Below are positions 35,963 to 44,849 of a DNA stretch of 64,000 nucleotides, in pieces. Numbering within the stretch: the first letter of the stretch is position 1; each line of letters opens with the position of its first letter. Under the pieces are notes generated by a model, which did not search any database, was not told where the DNA came from, and worked only from the letters and a program-made list of their open reading frames with translations. The stretch comes from Pedobacter rhodius (GTDB lineage Bacteria > Bacteroidota > Bacteroidia > Sphingobacteriales > Sphingobacteriaceae). The stretch spans positions 434,001 through 498,000 of the forward strand of contig NZ_JAPWGL010000004.1 in the NCBI RefSeq assembly GCF_027213645.1. The letters are read 5' to 3'. Position numbers and translations under genes: made by a program.

Positions 35963-37549
35963 ATGCAGGCAAAATACATCTCTTATCAGGAAACCGGTTC
36001 CTTTTCAAAACTGGTTTTAGATTATATCAATAACGAAGAAAAGCTGAAAGCTTTCTACAGTTATCGCCCTGATATGGATGGCTTGACTAAAGCAATCGAA
36101 AATCGTAATTTTTTAGGTAATCGCAACACCTTGGTTGAGGTTTTAAAAAGTCAGTATAAACACCTACAGCCCAATAAATCGGTTACTAAAAACATAGAAC
36201 TCTTAGGCTCAGACAATACTTTCACTGTTACAACAGGCCACCAGCTTAATCTCTTTACCGGACCACTTTACTTCATCTATAAAATCGTAACAACCATTAA
36301 TTTAGCCATCGAACTGAAGATGGCGCATCCCGATAAGAACTTTGTTCCTGTTTACTGGATGGCCACCGAAGACCATGATTTTGATGAAATCAACCACGTT
36401 AGTGTTGATGAAAAAAACATCAGCTGGATTCAGAATACTAATGGTGCAACCGGAAGATTGAGTACCAAAACCGTTGCCGCAGCTGTTTTGGCCTACCAAG
36501 GTTATTTAGGCATTTCTAAAAATGGAAAGCGCATTGCAAAATTGGTTCAGCAGGCTTATTTACAACATGATAATTTAGCCGATGCAACCAGATTCTTAGT
36601 TAATAATTTGTTTGAGAAATACGGATTGGTCATCGTCAACGCCGACAATGCTTCGTTAAAAAAATTATTCTCCGGAATTATCACGGCTGATATTACAGAA
36701 CATAATAGTTCAAAAAACATTGAGGAAAGTTCAAAAAATCTGGAATCTTTAGGTTACAAAACCCAGGTTAACGGAAGGGATATAAACTTTTTTTACCTTA
36801 AGGATAATTTACGGGAACGCCTGATTTTCGAAAATGGTAAATACCTGGTTAACCATACCGAAATCCAATTTACAGAAGAAGAACTCAAAGCAGAAATTGA
36901 TGCACATCCGGAACGATTTAGTCCGAATGTCGTGATGCGACCGATGTACCAGGAGGTTATCTTACCAAACATTGCTTACATTGGAGGCGGGGCCGAAGTC
37001 GCTTACTGGATGCAATTGAAAGCTAACTTTGATTTTTACAAAGTAGATTTCCCGGTTTTATTGCTTCGCAATTCTGCATTACTAATTGATAAAAGAAGTG
37101 CAGAAAACTTATATAATTTAGGTTTCGCACTGGAAGACATTTTTCTGCCTGTTGAAGAGTTGAAAAACATTTGGGTGAGACGAAATTCTACAGCTCAATT
37201 GATTTTGGCAGATGAAACCAGGGCCATTAACAGCATTTTCGACCAGATAAAGCTGAATGCTTATAAAATTGACAAAACGCTTTCCGTTTCAACAGATACC
37301 GCGAAGCAAAAAACAAATCGTCTTTTAGCTAACCTGGAGAAGAAACTATTCAGGGCTGAAAAACGGAAACACGAAACGGCATTAATACAGATTGAGAATG
37401 TGAAGAGAAGACTTTTTCCAAACGGCACATTACAGGAACGCATTTTGAATATTGCGCCCATGTATGTTAATTATGGTGAAGATTTTCTTTCTTCCTGCAT
37501 AGAAAATTTTGAACCTTTGGGTGGCGATTTTACTTTACTTTTGCCTTAG
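35963..37549 (+). CDS. bshC: Bacillithiol biosynthesis cysteine-adding enzyme
   Basis: The 528-residue protein has the BshC core: TVTTGHQLNLFTGPLYFIYKI (residues about 92-112), MATEDHDFDEINH, and the coiled-coil stretch KKLFRAEKRKHE near 450. BshC adds cysteine to glucosaminyl-malate in the last step of making bacillithiol, the low-molecular thiol of many Bacteroidetes. BshA and BshB are not in the window. A weak promoter (TTTA-N20-TACTTTCG, 35925-35956) precedes the ATG. Ldh follows 47 bases later, perhaps cotranscribed. Confidence 0.95.
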   Translation: MQAKYISYQETGSFSKLVLDYINNEEKLKAFYSYRPDMDGLTKAIENRNFLGNRNTLVEVLKSQYKHLQPNKSVTKNIELLGSDNTFTVTTGHQLNLFTGPLYFIYKIVTTINLAIELKMAHPDKNFVPVYWMATEDHDFDEINHVSVDEKNISWIQNTNGATGRLSTKTVAAAVLAYQGYLGISKNGKRIAKLVQQAYLQHDNLADATRFLVNNLFEKYGLVIVNADNASLKKLFSGIITADITEHNSSKNIEESSKNLESLGYKTQVNGRDINFFYLKDNLRERLIFENGKYLVNHTEIQFTEEELKAEIDAHPERFSPNVVMRPMYQEVILPNIAYIGGGAEVAYWMQLKANFDFYKVDFPVLLLRNSALLIDKRSAENLYNLGFALEDIFLPVEELKNIWVRRNSTAQLILADETRAINSIFDQIKLNAYKIDKTLSVSTDTAKQKTNRLLANLEKKLFRAEKRKHETALIQIENVKRRLFPNGTLQERILNIAPMYVNYGEDFLSSCIENFEPLGGDFTLLLP

Positions 37550-37558
37550 ACAACTCGT

Positions 37559-37578
37559 CATCCGATAACTATCGGATG
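37559..37578. repeat. Short hairpin between bshC and the Ldh gene
   Basis: Perfect CATCCGATA-AC-TATCGGATG inverted repeat, 10 bases after bshC and 18 before the Ldh ATG. It sits between family-B fragments (ACTCGTC... GCGAGGCAA), so may be a REP remnant; it could mask the Ldh start region. Confidence 0.6.
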
Positions 37579-37596
37579 CGAGGCAACCTTTAAAAA

Positions 37597-38682
37597 ATGA
37601 ACTTCATAACCTTTACCGAAACGACCCTTCGAACTTTTACCTACAACGTTTTTAAGAAAATAGGGTGTTCAAATGAGCATGCCGAACTCGCTGCTGATGT
37701 TTTAGTCCGTTCTGATTTACGTGGAATTGATTCGCATGGCGTTGCACGTTTAAGTGGTTATGTTCGCCTTTGGGAAAAAAATAGAATTAATGCTACGCCG
37801 GATATTAAAATCGTTCATGAAACGCCAACCACCGCTACAATTGATGGCGATGCAGGCTTAGGTTTAGTCGTTGCACCTTTTGCAATGAAAGTTGCCATTG
37901 AAAAAGCCGAAAAATATGGTAGTGGATGGGTTTCAGTAAAAAACTCCAATCACTTTGGTATTGCCGGTTACCATGCCCTGATGGCCGTTGAAAAAGATAT
38001 GATTGGCATCAGCATGACGAATGCGAGTCCGCTGGTTGCACCGACTTATGCTAATGAAAGGTTGCTTGGAACCAACCCGATGTGTTATGCTTTTCCGGCA
38101 GGAAAATATCCGCCGGTAATTGTAGATATGGCCACTGCGGCGGCGGCAAACGGTAAGTTGGAAATTGCACAAAGAGCAAATAAAAGTATTCCTGACGGTT
38201 GGGTTCAGGATAAGAACGGTGAAAATTCTACCGACCCTAACGAATTAAAAAGTGGCGGTTCACTTTTGACATTAGGAAGCGATAAAGACCATGGAAGTCA
38301 TAAGGGTTATGGATTGAGTGCAACGGTAGATATTTTATCTGCAGTACTCTCAGGCGCAAATTATGGCCCCTGGGTGCCGCCTTTTGTTGCGTTTTTAGAA
38401 CCTTCGGCAAATCCTGTTGGCGAAGGTTTAGGCCACTTTTTGGGCGCCATGCGGGTAGACGGTTTCCGCCCTGCGGAGGACTTTAAAAATCACCTGGATA
38501 ACTGGGTTGAACGTTTTAAAAGTGCAAAAACAATAGATCCTGAAAAGAAAGTAATCATCCCCGGCGAACCGGAACATGAATTTGAACAGGAAAGAAAAAT
38601 AAACGGAATTCCGATTATCGATGTTGTGGTTAATGATTTAAATGAACTGGCTGAAAAGCTAGGAATTGATAAATTGAAATAA
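37597..38682 (+). CDS. Malate/L-lactate dehydrogenase family oxidoreductase (Ldh family)
   Basis: The 361-residue protein belongs to the type-2 malate/lactate dehydrogenase family: DLRGIDSHGVARLSGY with H47 as the likely acid-base residue, TIDGDAGLGLV, SNHFGIAGYHA, and GTNPMCYAFPA. Members use NAD(P)H on malate, lactate, ureidoglycolate or 2,3-diketogulonate, so the substrate cannot be fixed from sequence. It follows bshC; malate is a bacillithiol precursor, so malate is tempting but only a guess. Twin hairpins lie downstream. Confidence 0.9.
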   Translation: MNFITFTETTLRTFTYNVFKKIGCSNEHAELAADVLVRSDLRGIDSHGVARLSGYVRLWEKNRINATPDIKIVHETPTTATIDGDAGLGLVVAPFAMKVAIEKAEKYGSGWVSVKNSNHFGIAGYHALMAVEKDMIGISMTNASPLVAPTYANERLLGTNPMCYAFPAGKYPPVIVDMATAAAANGKLEIAQRANKSIPDGWVQDKNGENSTDPNELKSGGSLLTLGSDKDHGSHKGYGLSATVDILSAVLSGANYGPWVPPFVAFLEPSANPVGEGLGHFLGAMRVDGFRPAEDFKNHLDNWVERFKSAKTIDPEKKVIIPGEPEHEFEQERKINGIPIIDVVVNDLNELAEKLGIDKLK

Positions 38683-38688
38683 CAAAAT

Positions 38689-38924
38689 AGCTTTGACAAC
38701 TTTAGCGATAGATTTCAAAACAAAGTTGTCAAAGCTGAGGTAATCAATCACTCGTCTTTGCGAGGCGGAACAACGAAGCAATCTTTCTGATATACTTATT
38801 TACTCCTCTTAAAAAAGATTGCTTCACGCTAACACAAAGCCTAACGCTTCTGTTCGCTAGTACGGATCCGGGAAAGCTTTGACAACTTTATCCCCGGAGT
38901 AATCAAAACAAAGTTGTCAAAGCT
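38689..38924. repeat. Twin 15-bp hairpins enclosing a family-B REP element
   Basis: Identical perfect inverted repeats AGCTTTGACAACTTT / AAAGTTGTCAAAGCT occur at 38689-38736 and again at 38875-38924. Between them are a family-B unit (CGTCTTTGCGAGGC..CGAAGCAATC, 38751-38786) and its inverted arm (AAAGATTGCTTC, 38814-38825). The block separates the convergent Ldh and GH3 genes, and the hairpins may terminate both. Confidence 0.85.
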
Positions 38925-38946
38925 GAGCCCCTAAAACTTGTGAAGT

Positions 38947-41643
38947 TTACGGTTCAACAGTTAAGGTTTCTTTAAGCTGTAGTTCTTTGCTGGATGAGCC
39001 AACCATAATTCTGAAATCTCCCGGCTCTATCACCCATTTCAATTCTTTATTCAGCATTTGGAAAGCTTCGGGTTTTAATTCAAAAACAACCTCCTTTTCC
39101 TCCCCTGCTTTTAAATGAACACGCTTAAAATTTTTAAGCGCCAGAACAGGTTGCGAAACACTCGCCAATACATCGCGAATATAAAGTTGTACCACCTCCT
39201 CGCCATCAGATTTTCCTTCGTTTTTTAATGTAAAGCTAACCGATATTGTTTCACCAACCTTAATTTTACTTTTTTGCAGTTTTAAATCAGAATATTTGAA
39301 TTTGGTATAACTCAAGCCATAACCAAATGGAAATAAAGCTTCGCCGCTTAAATTATTGTAATCATCACCCCGCCCGGTTGACTTATGGTTATAAACCAAT
39401 GGCAATTGCGCTTCGTGAACCGGATAGGTAATTGGCAACCTTCCTGCCGGATTATAATCGCCAAACAGCGTTTCGGCCACGGCATTACCACCCTCTTCGC
39501 CGGGATACCATACATTTAAAACAGCATCAACATCGTCTACCCAATTCTGCATATTTATGGCACTACCTCCAACCAATAAAACAACTACCGGTTTACCTGT
39601 TTTAACCATTTCCTGTATCAGCAGTTCCTGGTTTCCTGGCAAATTAAGCATCGCTCTATCCAAAAATTCGCCTTCCTTTATGCCTGCAGTAATTACAATT
39701 GCATCTGCTGTTTTAGCAAAATCCTTCGCTTTCTGCAGTTCTTCTGCAGCATGATTTTCTACGCCATAATTCCAAATCAGTTTTATGTGCGCATTGCCCT
39801 TAGGTTCTTTAAATTCTACTTTAACCGGATAATTTTTATCTGCTTCGAAATTAAAATCAACCAAACGCGTATGATAAGAACTTTTTTCCCACTGGTCGAT
39901 AATCAATTTACCATCAATAAATAAACGATAGCCATCATTACCCTCCAGGCCAATTTTGTAAGTACCAGATTTTGGAGCTTTAACCTCACCCTGCCATCTT
40001 ATGGAATAGTTATCATTTTTTATCTTTTCATTTGGCGGATAAAGCGTCCACATGAAATCCAATCGTTTATCAACCCTGCTCATCACAGGAGTTCCCGACA
40101 AATCAATGGTGTTAAAATAATCTGCCGCTAACCCTTTTCCGTATTTTGACAATAAATACAAGGAATCAATCACGGTATACTTTACATCACTTCGCTCACT
40201 GCCTTTGGTGTAATTAACCACCGTAGCGTTGCCTGCCCTTTTTTTAATACCTTCTAAAATATTAATTGTTCCTTTACCTGTTCCGCTGTAGCCACCTAAA
40301 CGTGCTTCGGTTGCATCTTCGCCCAGCACCAAAATATTTTTTACACCCTTTAACGGAAGCGTATTTTGTTTATTTTTAAGGAGTACGAATGATTCTAAAG
40401 CTGCTTTTTTAGCTAATTTTTTATTTGAAAAATCGGTTAAAGATTTTTTTGCTTCAACTTCAGAAACATATGGATTTTCAAACAAACCCAATTCGAATTT
40501 TGCTCTTAAAACCCTTGATACCGCGTCGTCAATTCGGGTTTGAGCGATACTGCCATCTAAAAACGCTGGCCTGAATAGTTTGTAATGGTCGTATTTAACC
40601 TGGAAAATTACATCCAGTCCGCCATTCATGGCTTGTACGGTCGATTCATGATAATTGGCAGCTGTATAATGCAAAACATTTGCGCCACCAACCGCCCCGG
40701 CATCAGATATCACGAAACCCTTAAATCCCCAGTCATTTTTTAAAACCTGTGTTAAAAGCCAGTGATTCGACGTTGCAGGTGTTCCATCAACGCTGTTATA
40801 GGAAGTCATAACCGAACGGATGCCGATTTTTTTCACCGCCTCTTTAAATGCAGGAAAATGAATTTCTTCCAAAAAGCGAACATTTTTATCAATCGGATAG
40901 CTATCTCTTCCGCCATCCCCTACGTTAGCGATAAGGTGTTTCGGCGTTACCACAATATTTTCTTTTTCGATGGCATTCATAAAGGCCAGTCCCATTACCG
41001 TAGTGAGATAAGGGTCTTCGCCATAAGTTTCTTCAACCCTTCCCCAACGCACGTCATCAGCCATATTAATCACCGGTGCCAATACATCTCTGATTCCCCT
41101 GATTTTTGCTTCTTTGGCTATCGACTTACCAATCTGGGCCAGCATTAAGGTATCGAAAGTTGCCGCAAGTCCGATAGACTGTGGGAAAGCTGTTGCCCCT
41201 TGTCTAACCAAACCGTGCAGCGCTTCGTCAAAAACCATCATTGGTATGCCCAGCCGGGTATTGTTAACGAAATAACTTTGTAGCTGATTTACTTTCCTGG
41301 CAAGCGTTAATGCATTTTCTGTTGTATTATAACTCAGCATCTGTTGCGCATCGCCTGCCCCGCCAGACTGGGCACTGATTTGCAAGCCAAAAATGCCGTT
41401 TTTATAATTTCCGTTTTTGATGCCATCCACATCGCCGGGCACCATAAATAATTGCCAGAATTTTTCTTCAGCCGTCATTTTTGACAACAGGTCTTTTACC
41501 CTGTCATCAATATTTAGTTTTGCATTTTTATATGCCGGTATTTGTAGATTCTTATCTGATTTGCTTTTGATATTTTGTGCAAATAATATGTTGGTACTGG
41601 CAAGCGTAAGAACTAAGGTAATGATACTATTTTTTGAAATCAT
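38947..41643 (-). CDS. Secreted GH3 beta-glucosidase-type enzyme with PA14 domain
   Basis: The 898-residue protein has a signal peptide (about 1-22), the GH3 N-terminal barrel with the nucleophile D314 in GFVISDAGAV, the GH3 C-terminal domain (about 415-740) split by a PA14 insert (about 505-630, with KGLAADYF and GNDGYRLFIDGKLIIDQW), and a fibronectin-III-like end (about 790-890). GH3 enzymes remove single non-reducing beta-linked sugars such as glucose or xylose; the PA14 insert usually shapes the active-site pocket. It is the last gene of the fucosidase/SusCD locus, 21 bases after GH29. Confidence 0.94.
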   Translation of the reverse strand: MISKNSIITLVLTLASTNILFAQNIKSKSDKNLQIPAYKNAKLNIDDRVKDLLSKMTAEEKFWQLFMVPGDVDGIKNGNYKNGIFGLQISAQSGGAGDAQQMLSYNTTENALTLARKVNQLQSYFVNNTRLGIPMMVFDEALHGLVRQGATAFPQSIGLAATFDTLMLAQIGKSIAKEAKIRGIRDVLAPVINMADDVRWGRVEETYGEDPYLTTVMGLAFMNAIEKENIVVTPKHLIANVGDGGRDSYPIDKNVRFLEEIHFPAFKEAVKKIGIRSVMTSYNSVDGTPATSNHWLLTQVLKNDWGFKGFVISDAGAVGGANVLHYTAANYHESTVQAMNGGLDVIFQVKYDHYKLFRPAFLDGSIAQTRIDDAVSRVLRAKFELGLFENPYVSEVEAKKSLTDFSNKKLAKKAALESFVLLKNKQNTLPLKGVKNILVLGEDATEARLGGYSGTGKGTINILEGIKKRAGNATVVNYTKGSERSDVKYTVIDSLYLLSKYGKGLAADYFNTIDLSGTPVMSRVDKRLDFMWTLYPPNEKIKNDNYSIRWQGEVKAPKSGTYKIGLEGNDGYRLFIDGKLIIDQWEKSSYHTRLVDFNFEADKNYPVKVEFKEPKGNAHIKLIWNYGVENHAAEELQKAKDFAKTADAIVITAGIKEGEFLDRAMLNLPGNQELLIQEMVKTGKPVVVLLVGGSAINMQNWVDDVDAVLNVWYPGEEGGNAVAETLFGDYNPAGRLPITYPVHEAQLPLVYNHKSTGRGDDYNNLSGEALFPFGYGLSYTKFKYSDLKLQKSKIKVGETISVSFTLKNEGKSDGEEVVQLYIRDVLASVSQPVLALKNFKRVHLKAGEEKEVVFELKPEAFQMLNKELKWVIEPGDFRIMVGSSSKELQLKETLTVEP

Positions 41644-41664
41644 TTGGGGACAATTAAAATATGG

Positions 41665-43095
41665 TTAACCCTGAGGAACAACTTCGAAAGCCAACGCATA
41701 TTGATTATTCATTTTTGAAGGCAACTGTAAGGTGGTTGCTCCGTTAACACTTTTCCACTTAACTTTCTGGCCGGTTGAGATTAAAATTATATCAGTCCCT
41801 TTTTTTGGCATATTTCCGTTCCAGGTTATTGAATCAATTGTTTTTTCATCGGGTTTTAAGCAATAAATTGCGAAAAGCTTTTTGCCATCTTTACTTTGGG
41901 TAAACCAGGTTTGGCCACTATTGTAGTCTTTTGTTATTCTGGTATTGTAAATTGCCTTGCCGTTTACAGCAGTCCATTTACCTATATCGTTCAACTTCGT
42001 AACTACTTCTTCAGGGAAAGTTCCATCTGGTTTCGGACCAACACCCAAAAGTAAGCTTCCGCCCTTTGCAACAATTTCGACCAATTTATGAACCACTTCA
42101 GCAGCGGGTTTGTAATTATCATTCGGGACAAAACCCCAGGCACCACCTAGTGTCAAACAGCTTTCCCAGGGATAATCCAATTGCTTTTCAGGGATTTTCT
42201 GTTCAGGTGTCTGGTAATTTTCATAAGGACCATGAACGGTTCTATCCACTATAATTAACCCGGGTTGCGCCTTTCTGCCCATTGCTGCAATTTTTGGCAT
42301 ATCAATATCCTGGCTCCACTTTGGAATATTTGCACCCCAGGATAAAACCTCAGCATTAACGCTTTCCAGCGGACGAACCCAACCACCATCTAACCACAAA
42401 ATATCTACACTTCCATAATTGTGCATTAATTCCCCAATCTGGTTGTAGGTAAAATCTTTAAATTTATTCCATCTCCAGGGATATTTTCTGATGTCGTAAT
42501 TGTTGTTTCGATCTGCTGTGGCATATTTCTGCCACCAATAATATTGGGAGTGCCAATCAGGTTTTGAAAAATAGGCACCAATCATAAAACCTTCTTTCCT
42601 GAAAGCGTCGAAAACATATTTAGCAACATCAGCCTTTGGGTTATTGGCGAAAGGCCCTTTGGCTATACTAAAATCAGACTGTTTCGTATCAAACATTGCG
42701 AAACCATCGTGGTGTTTGGTCGTAAAAACAAGGTATTTCATACCGGCATTTTTACCTGCCTTTGCCCATTGCTCGGGATTGAATTTGGTAGGATTAAATT
42801 GTTTGCTAAAATCCCAGTACCATTTTTTATAATCTTCGTAAGAAATAGTCGTATCTCGTTCTATCCAATCTTCCGAACAAATAGACCAGGATTCAATAAT
42901 ACCGGGAACTGCATACAGACCCCAGTGGATAATCATTCCAAATTTTTTATCCTGCCAGTTGTCCAGTTTTTGTTTAACAAGTGGGTCGGTTGGTGCCTCA
43001 TAATGCGTTGATTGAGGCATAATATCATTTTGCTGGGCGAAAGAATGATAAGCGAACAGAATAAAACAAAAAATGAGGGAAATTTTTATTTTCAT
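41665..43095 (-). CDS. Secreted GH29 alpha-L-fucosidase
   Basis: The 476-residue protein has a signal peptide (about 1-20) and the GH29 barrel with MIIHWGLYAVPG, FTTKHHDGFAMFD and the likely nucleophile D236 in ILWLDGGW, then a small C-terminal beta domain (about 385-475). It lacks the duplicated tail of the fucosidase at 33960-35804. It follows SusCD in the same direction after a terminator-like hairpin (43174-43202) and precedes GH3 by 21 bases, so the pair of enzymes would act on the glycan imported by SusCD: alpha-fucose removal, then beta-linked sugar release (inference). Confidence 0.95.
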   Translation of the reverse strand: MKIKISLIFCFILFAYHSFAQQNDIMPQSTHYEAPTDPLVKQKLDNWQDKKFGMIIHWGLYAVPGIIESWSICSEDWIERDTTISYEDYKKWYWDFSKQFNPTKFNPEQWAKAGKNAGMKYLVFTTKHHDGFAMFDTKQSDFSIAKGPFANNPKADVAKYVFDAFRKEGFMIGAYFSKPDWHSQYYWWQKYATADRNNNYDIRKYPWRWNKFKDFTYNQIGELMHNYGSVDILWLDGGWVRPLESVNAEVLSWGANIPKWSQDIDMPKIAAMGRKAQPGLIIVDRTVHGPYENYQTPEQKIPEKQLDYPWESCLTLGGAWGFVPNDNYKPAAEVVHKLVEIVAKGGSLLLGVGPKPDGTFPEEVVTKLNDIGKWTAVNGKAIYNTRITKDYNSGQTWFTQSKDGKKLFAIYCLKPDEKTIDSITWNGNMPKKGTDIILISTGQKVKWKSVNGATTLQLPSKMNNQYALAFEVVPQG

Positions 43096-43173
43096 TATGG
43101 TATTAATTGAAGCTTAAAGATAATGAAGCTTACATGATTTTAATATCTAACCAGCAGTTTTCATCTTTAATTA

Positions 43174-43202
43174 TAAAAAATCCCGGCCAAAGCTGGCCGG
43201 GA
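43174..43202 (-). terminator. Strong terminator between susD and GH29
   Basis: Perfect TCCCGGCCA-AAGC-TGGCCGGGA stem (43181-43202), then TTTTTTATAA on the minus strand. In Sus-type operons such a site can give more SusCD than enzyme transcript. Confidence 0.9.
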
Positions 43203-43232
43203 TAATACTTTATCAAATTTTATGGATATAAT

Positions 43233-44828
43233 TTAGGGCATCCAGAAGATTTTGCCTGTACGGGTATCTTTACTCACTACAGCCTGATAATTTGCACTAT
43301 TTAAAGTTTTCTCTTTTGCAGGATAAAGCAAACGATTAGGCGGAGTTTCAAAACCTGCAAGTTTACCATTTGTAGGGAAGGTGAGTACAGGATAGCCTGT
43401 TCTTCTATATTCTGACCAGGCTTCTGTCGATTGCAAGACGCCGAAATGGGCCCATTTTTGCGTTGCAATTTTTTGCAATTTCACAGCAGATGAACCTGAA
43501 TAAGCAGCAGGTGAAGAATTAACCCATGCATCGGTAACCGATGTTGCCGGTAAAGCTTCATTTTTAAACCCACCACCCTGGTTTAGATTATTTAAATAAT
43601 AGTAAAAAGAAACCGATTGCTTTAATGCATTATCATAAGCAGTTTTTGCATCTGTTGTACTTCCCCATCTTTCATAAGCCTCAGCCTTTAATAGATTTAC
43701 CTCTGTTGCGGTTATTAAAATTCCCGGTAACTTCTGATTATATAGAAAAGTTGCAGAATCTAAAACAGAATAATCAGCGAAACTTGATTCTTGCTGCGCG
43801 GTTGTAAAGGTAATTGGCATCGCTCTGTATGTAGCGTTTTGAACAAATTTACCACTTACTGTACGTCCGAATTTATCATAAATTACAGGAATACGCGGAT
43901 CGTTTGCGGGTACCATTACGGTATTTAACATATAATCAGTCGCATACCATGCGCCTTCAAAAAATGCATCATGTAAATCACTTGTACTGTTTGTTAGTGG
44001 AGAAAGTAAAACATCAGAACTTGCAGGGCTGTAAAGCGCAATGTTTCCTCCGTCTACCAAAGGGTAATTTGCCTGGTTGTTTAACATTTCAAGTACAGCC
44101 GTTTTAGCAGTTGCTTCATCTGTTTTTGAAATACGCATTAACAACCTAAGTCTTAATGAATTTGCATAACGTGTCCATTTTGAAACATCACCTTTTAAAA
44201 GAATATCAGCTTTAGAAAATGCACTTGTTGTTGTAGCCGATTTAAAATAGGTTGCCGCGGCAGCTAAATCTGAAATAAACAAGGTGTATAATGCTTTTTG
44301 CTCATCGTATTTAGGATTGGTGATGGTGCTGCTTGTAGGCAAGCTTCCTGCTGCTGAATAAGGAATATCACCCCACAAATCGACCATTTTTGCAGCTTGT
44401 TCAATTAATACAACTTTTGCAGCCTGCATAATTACTTTCTGACTGGTTTGTTCTCCAGCCGACAGCGAGTTATATTTACTTTCCATTACCCGGTAAAGCG
44501 CCATTGGTCCGCTTCCATTTCCACCAGTGCTGTAAAAATCATCCCAATATTGTTGAGAATAACCATCACTTTGCTGATAAACCGTATTGCCATTTGAAAT
44601 GTAAGACGTTTGTGCATACACACCAGGCATTTGGGTCAGGAAAGTACGAACATTCCAGTATTTTTGAGCTACCCTATCATTGTTTAACATTCCGGTAAAC
44701 AATCCCGGCAGATTTGGATCCAGGACTTTTTCAGGGTTGTTAAACTTATCATCTACCTCTTTTTTACAACCAACCAAAGCAGTTAGTGACAGTAAAAGAA
44801 AACTGGCTTTTATGATTAACTTTTTCAT
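43233..44828 (-). CDS. SusD/RagB-family outer membrane lipoprotein (SusD-like type 2)
   Basis: The 531-residue protein has a lipoprotein signal with C21 (ALVGC) as the lipidated cysteine. Its body is of the SusD-like type with AAKMVDLWGDIPYS, TRYANSLRLRLLMRIS, and LLKAEAYERWGS segments. It binds the target glycan at the surface for the SusC partner directly upstream (21-bp gap). It differs from the SusD at 5439-6998 in having the DLWGDIPYS-type binding helix. Ligand probably fucose-bearing, from the neighbours. Confidence 0.94.
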   Translation of the reverse strand: MKKLIIKASFLLLSLTALVGCKKEVDDKFNNPEKVLDPNLPGLFTGMLNNDRVAQKYWNVRTFLTQMPGVYAQTSYISNGNTVYQQSDGYSQQYWDDFYSTGGNGSGPMALYRVMESKYNSLSAGEQTSQKVIMQAAKVVLIEQAAKMVDLWGDIPYSAAGSLPTSSTITNPKYDEQKALYTLFISDLAAAATYFKSATTTSAFSKADILLKGDVSKWTRYANSLRLRLLMRISKTDEATAKTAVLEMLNNQANYPLVDGGNIALYSPASSDVLLSPLTNSTSDLHDAFFEGAWYATDYMLNTVMVPANDPRIPVIYDKFGRTVSGKFVQNATYRAMPITFTTAQQESSFADYSVLDSATFLYNQKLPGILITATEVNLLKAEAYERWGSTTDAKTAYDNALKQSVSFYYYLNNLNQGGGFKNEALPATSVTDAWVNSSPAAYSGSSAVKLQKIATQKWAHFGVLQSTEAWSEYRRTGYPVLTFPTNGKLAGFETPPNRLLYPAKEKTLNSANYQAVVSKDTRTGKIFWMP

Positions 44829-44849
44829 AATATTTTATTTGTTAGTTGG

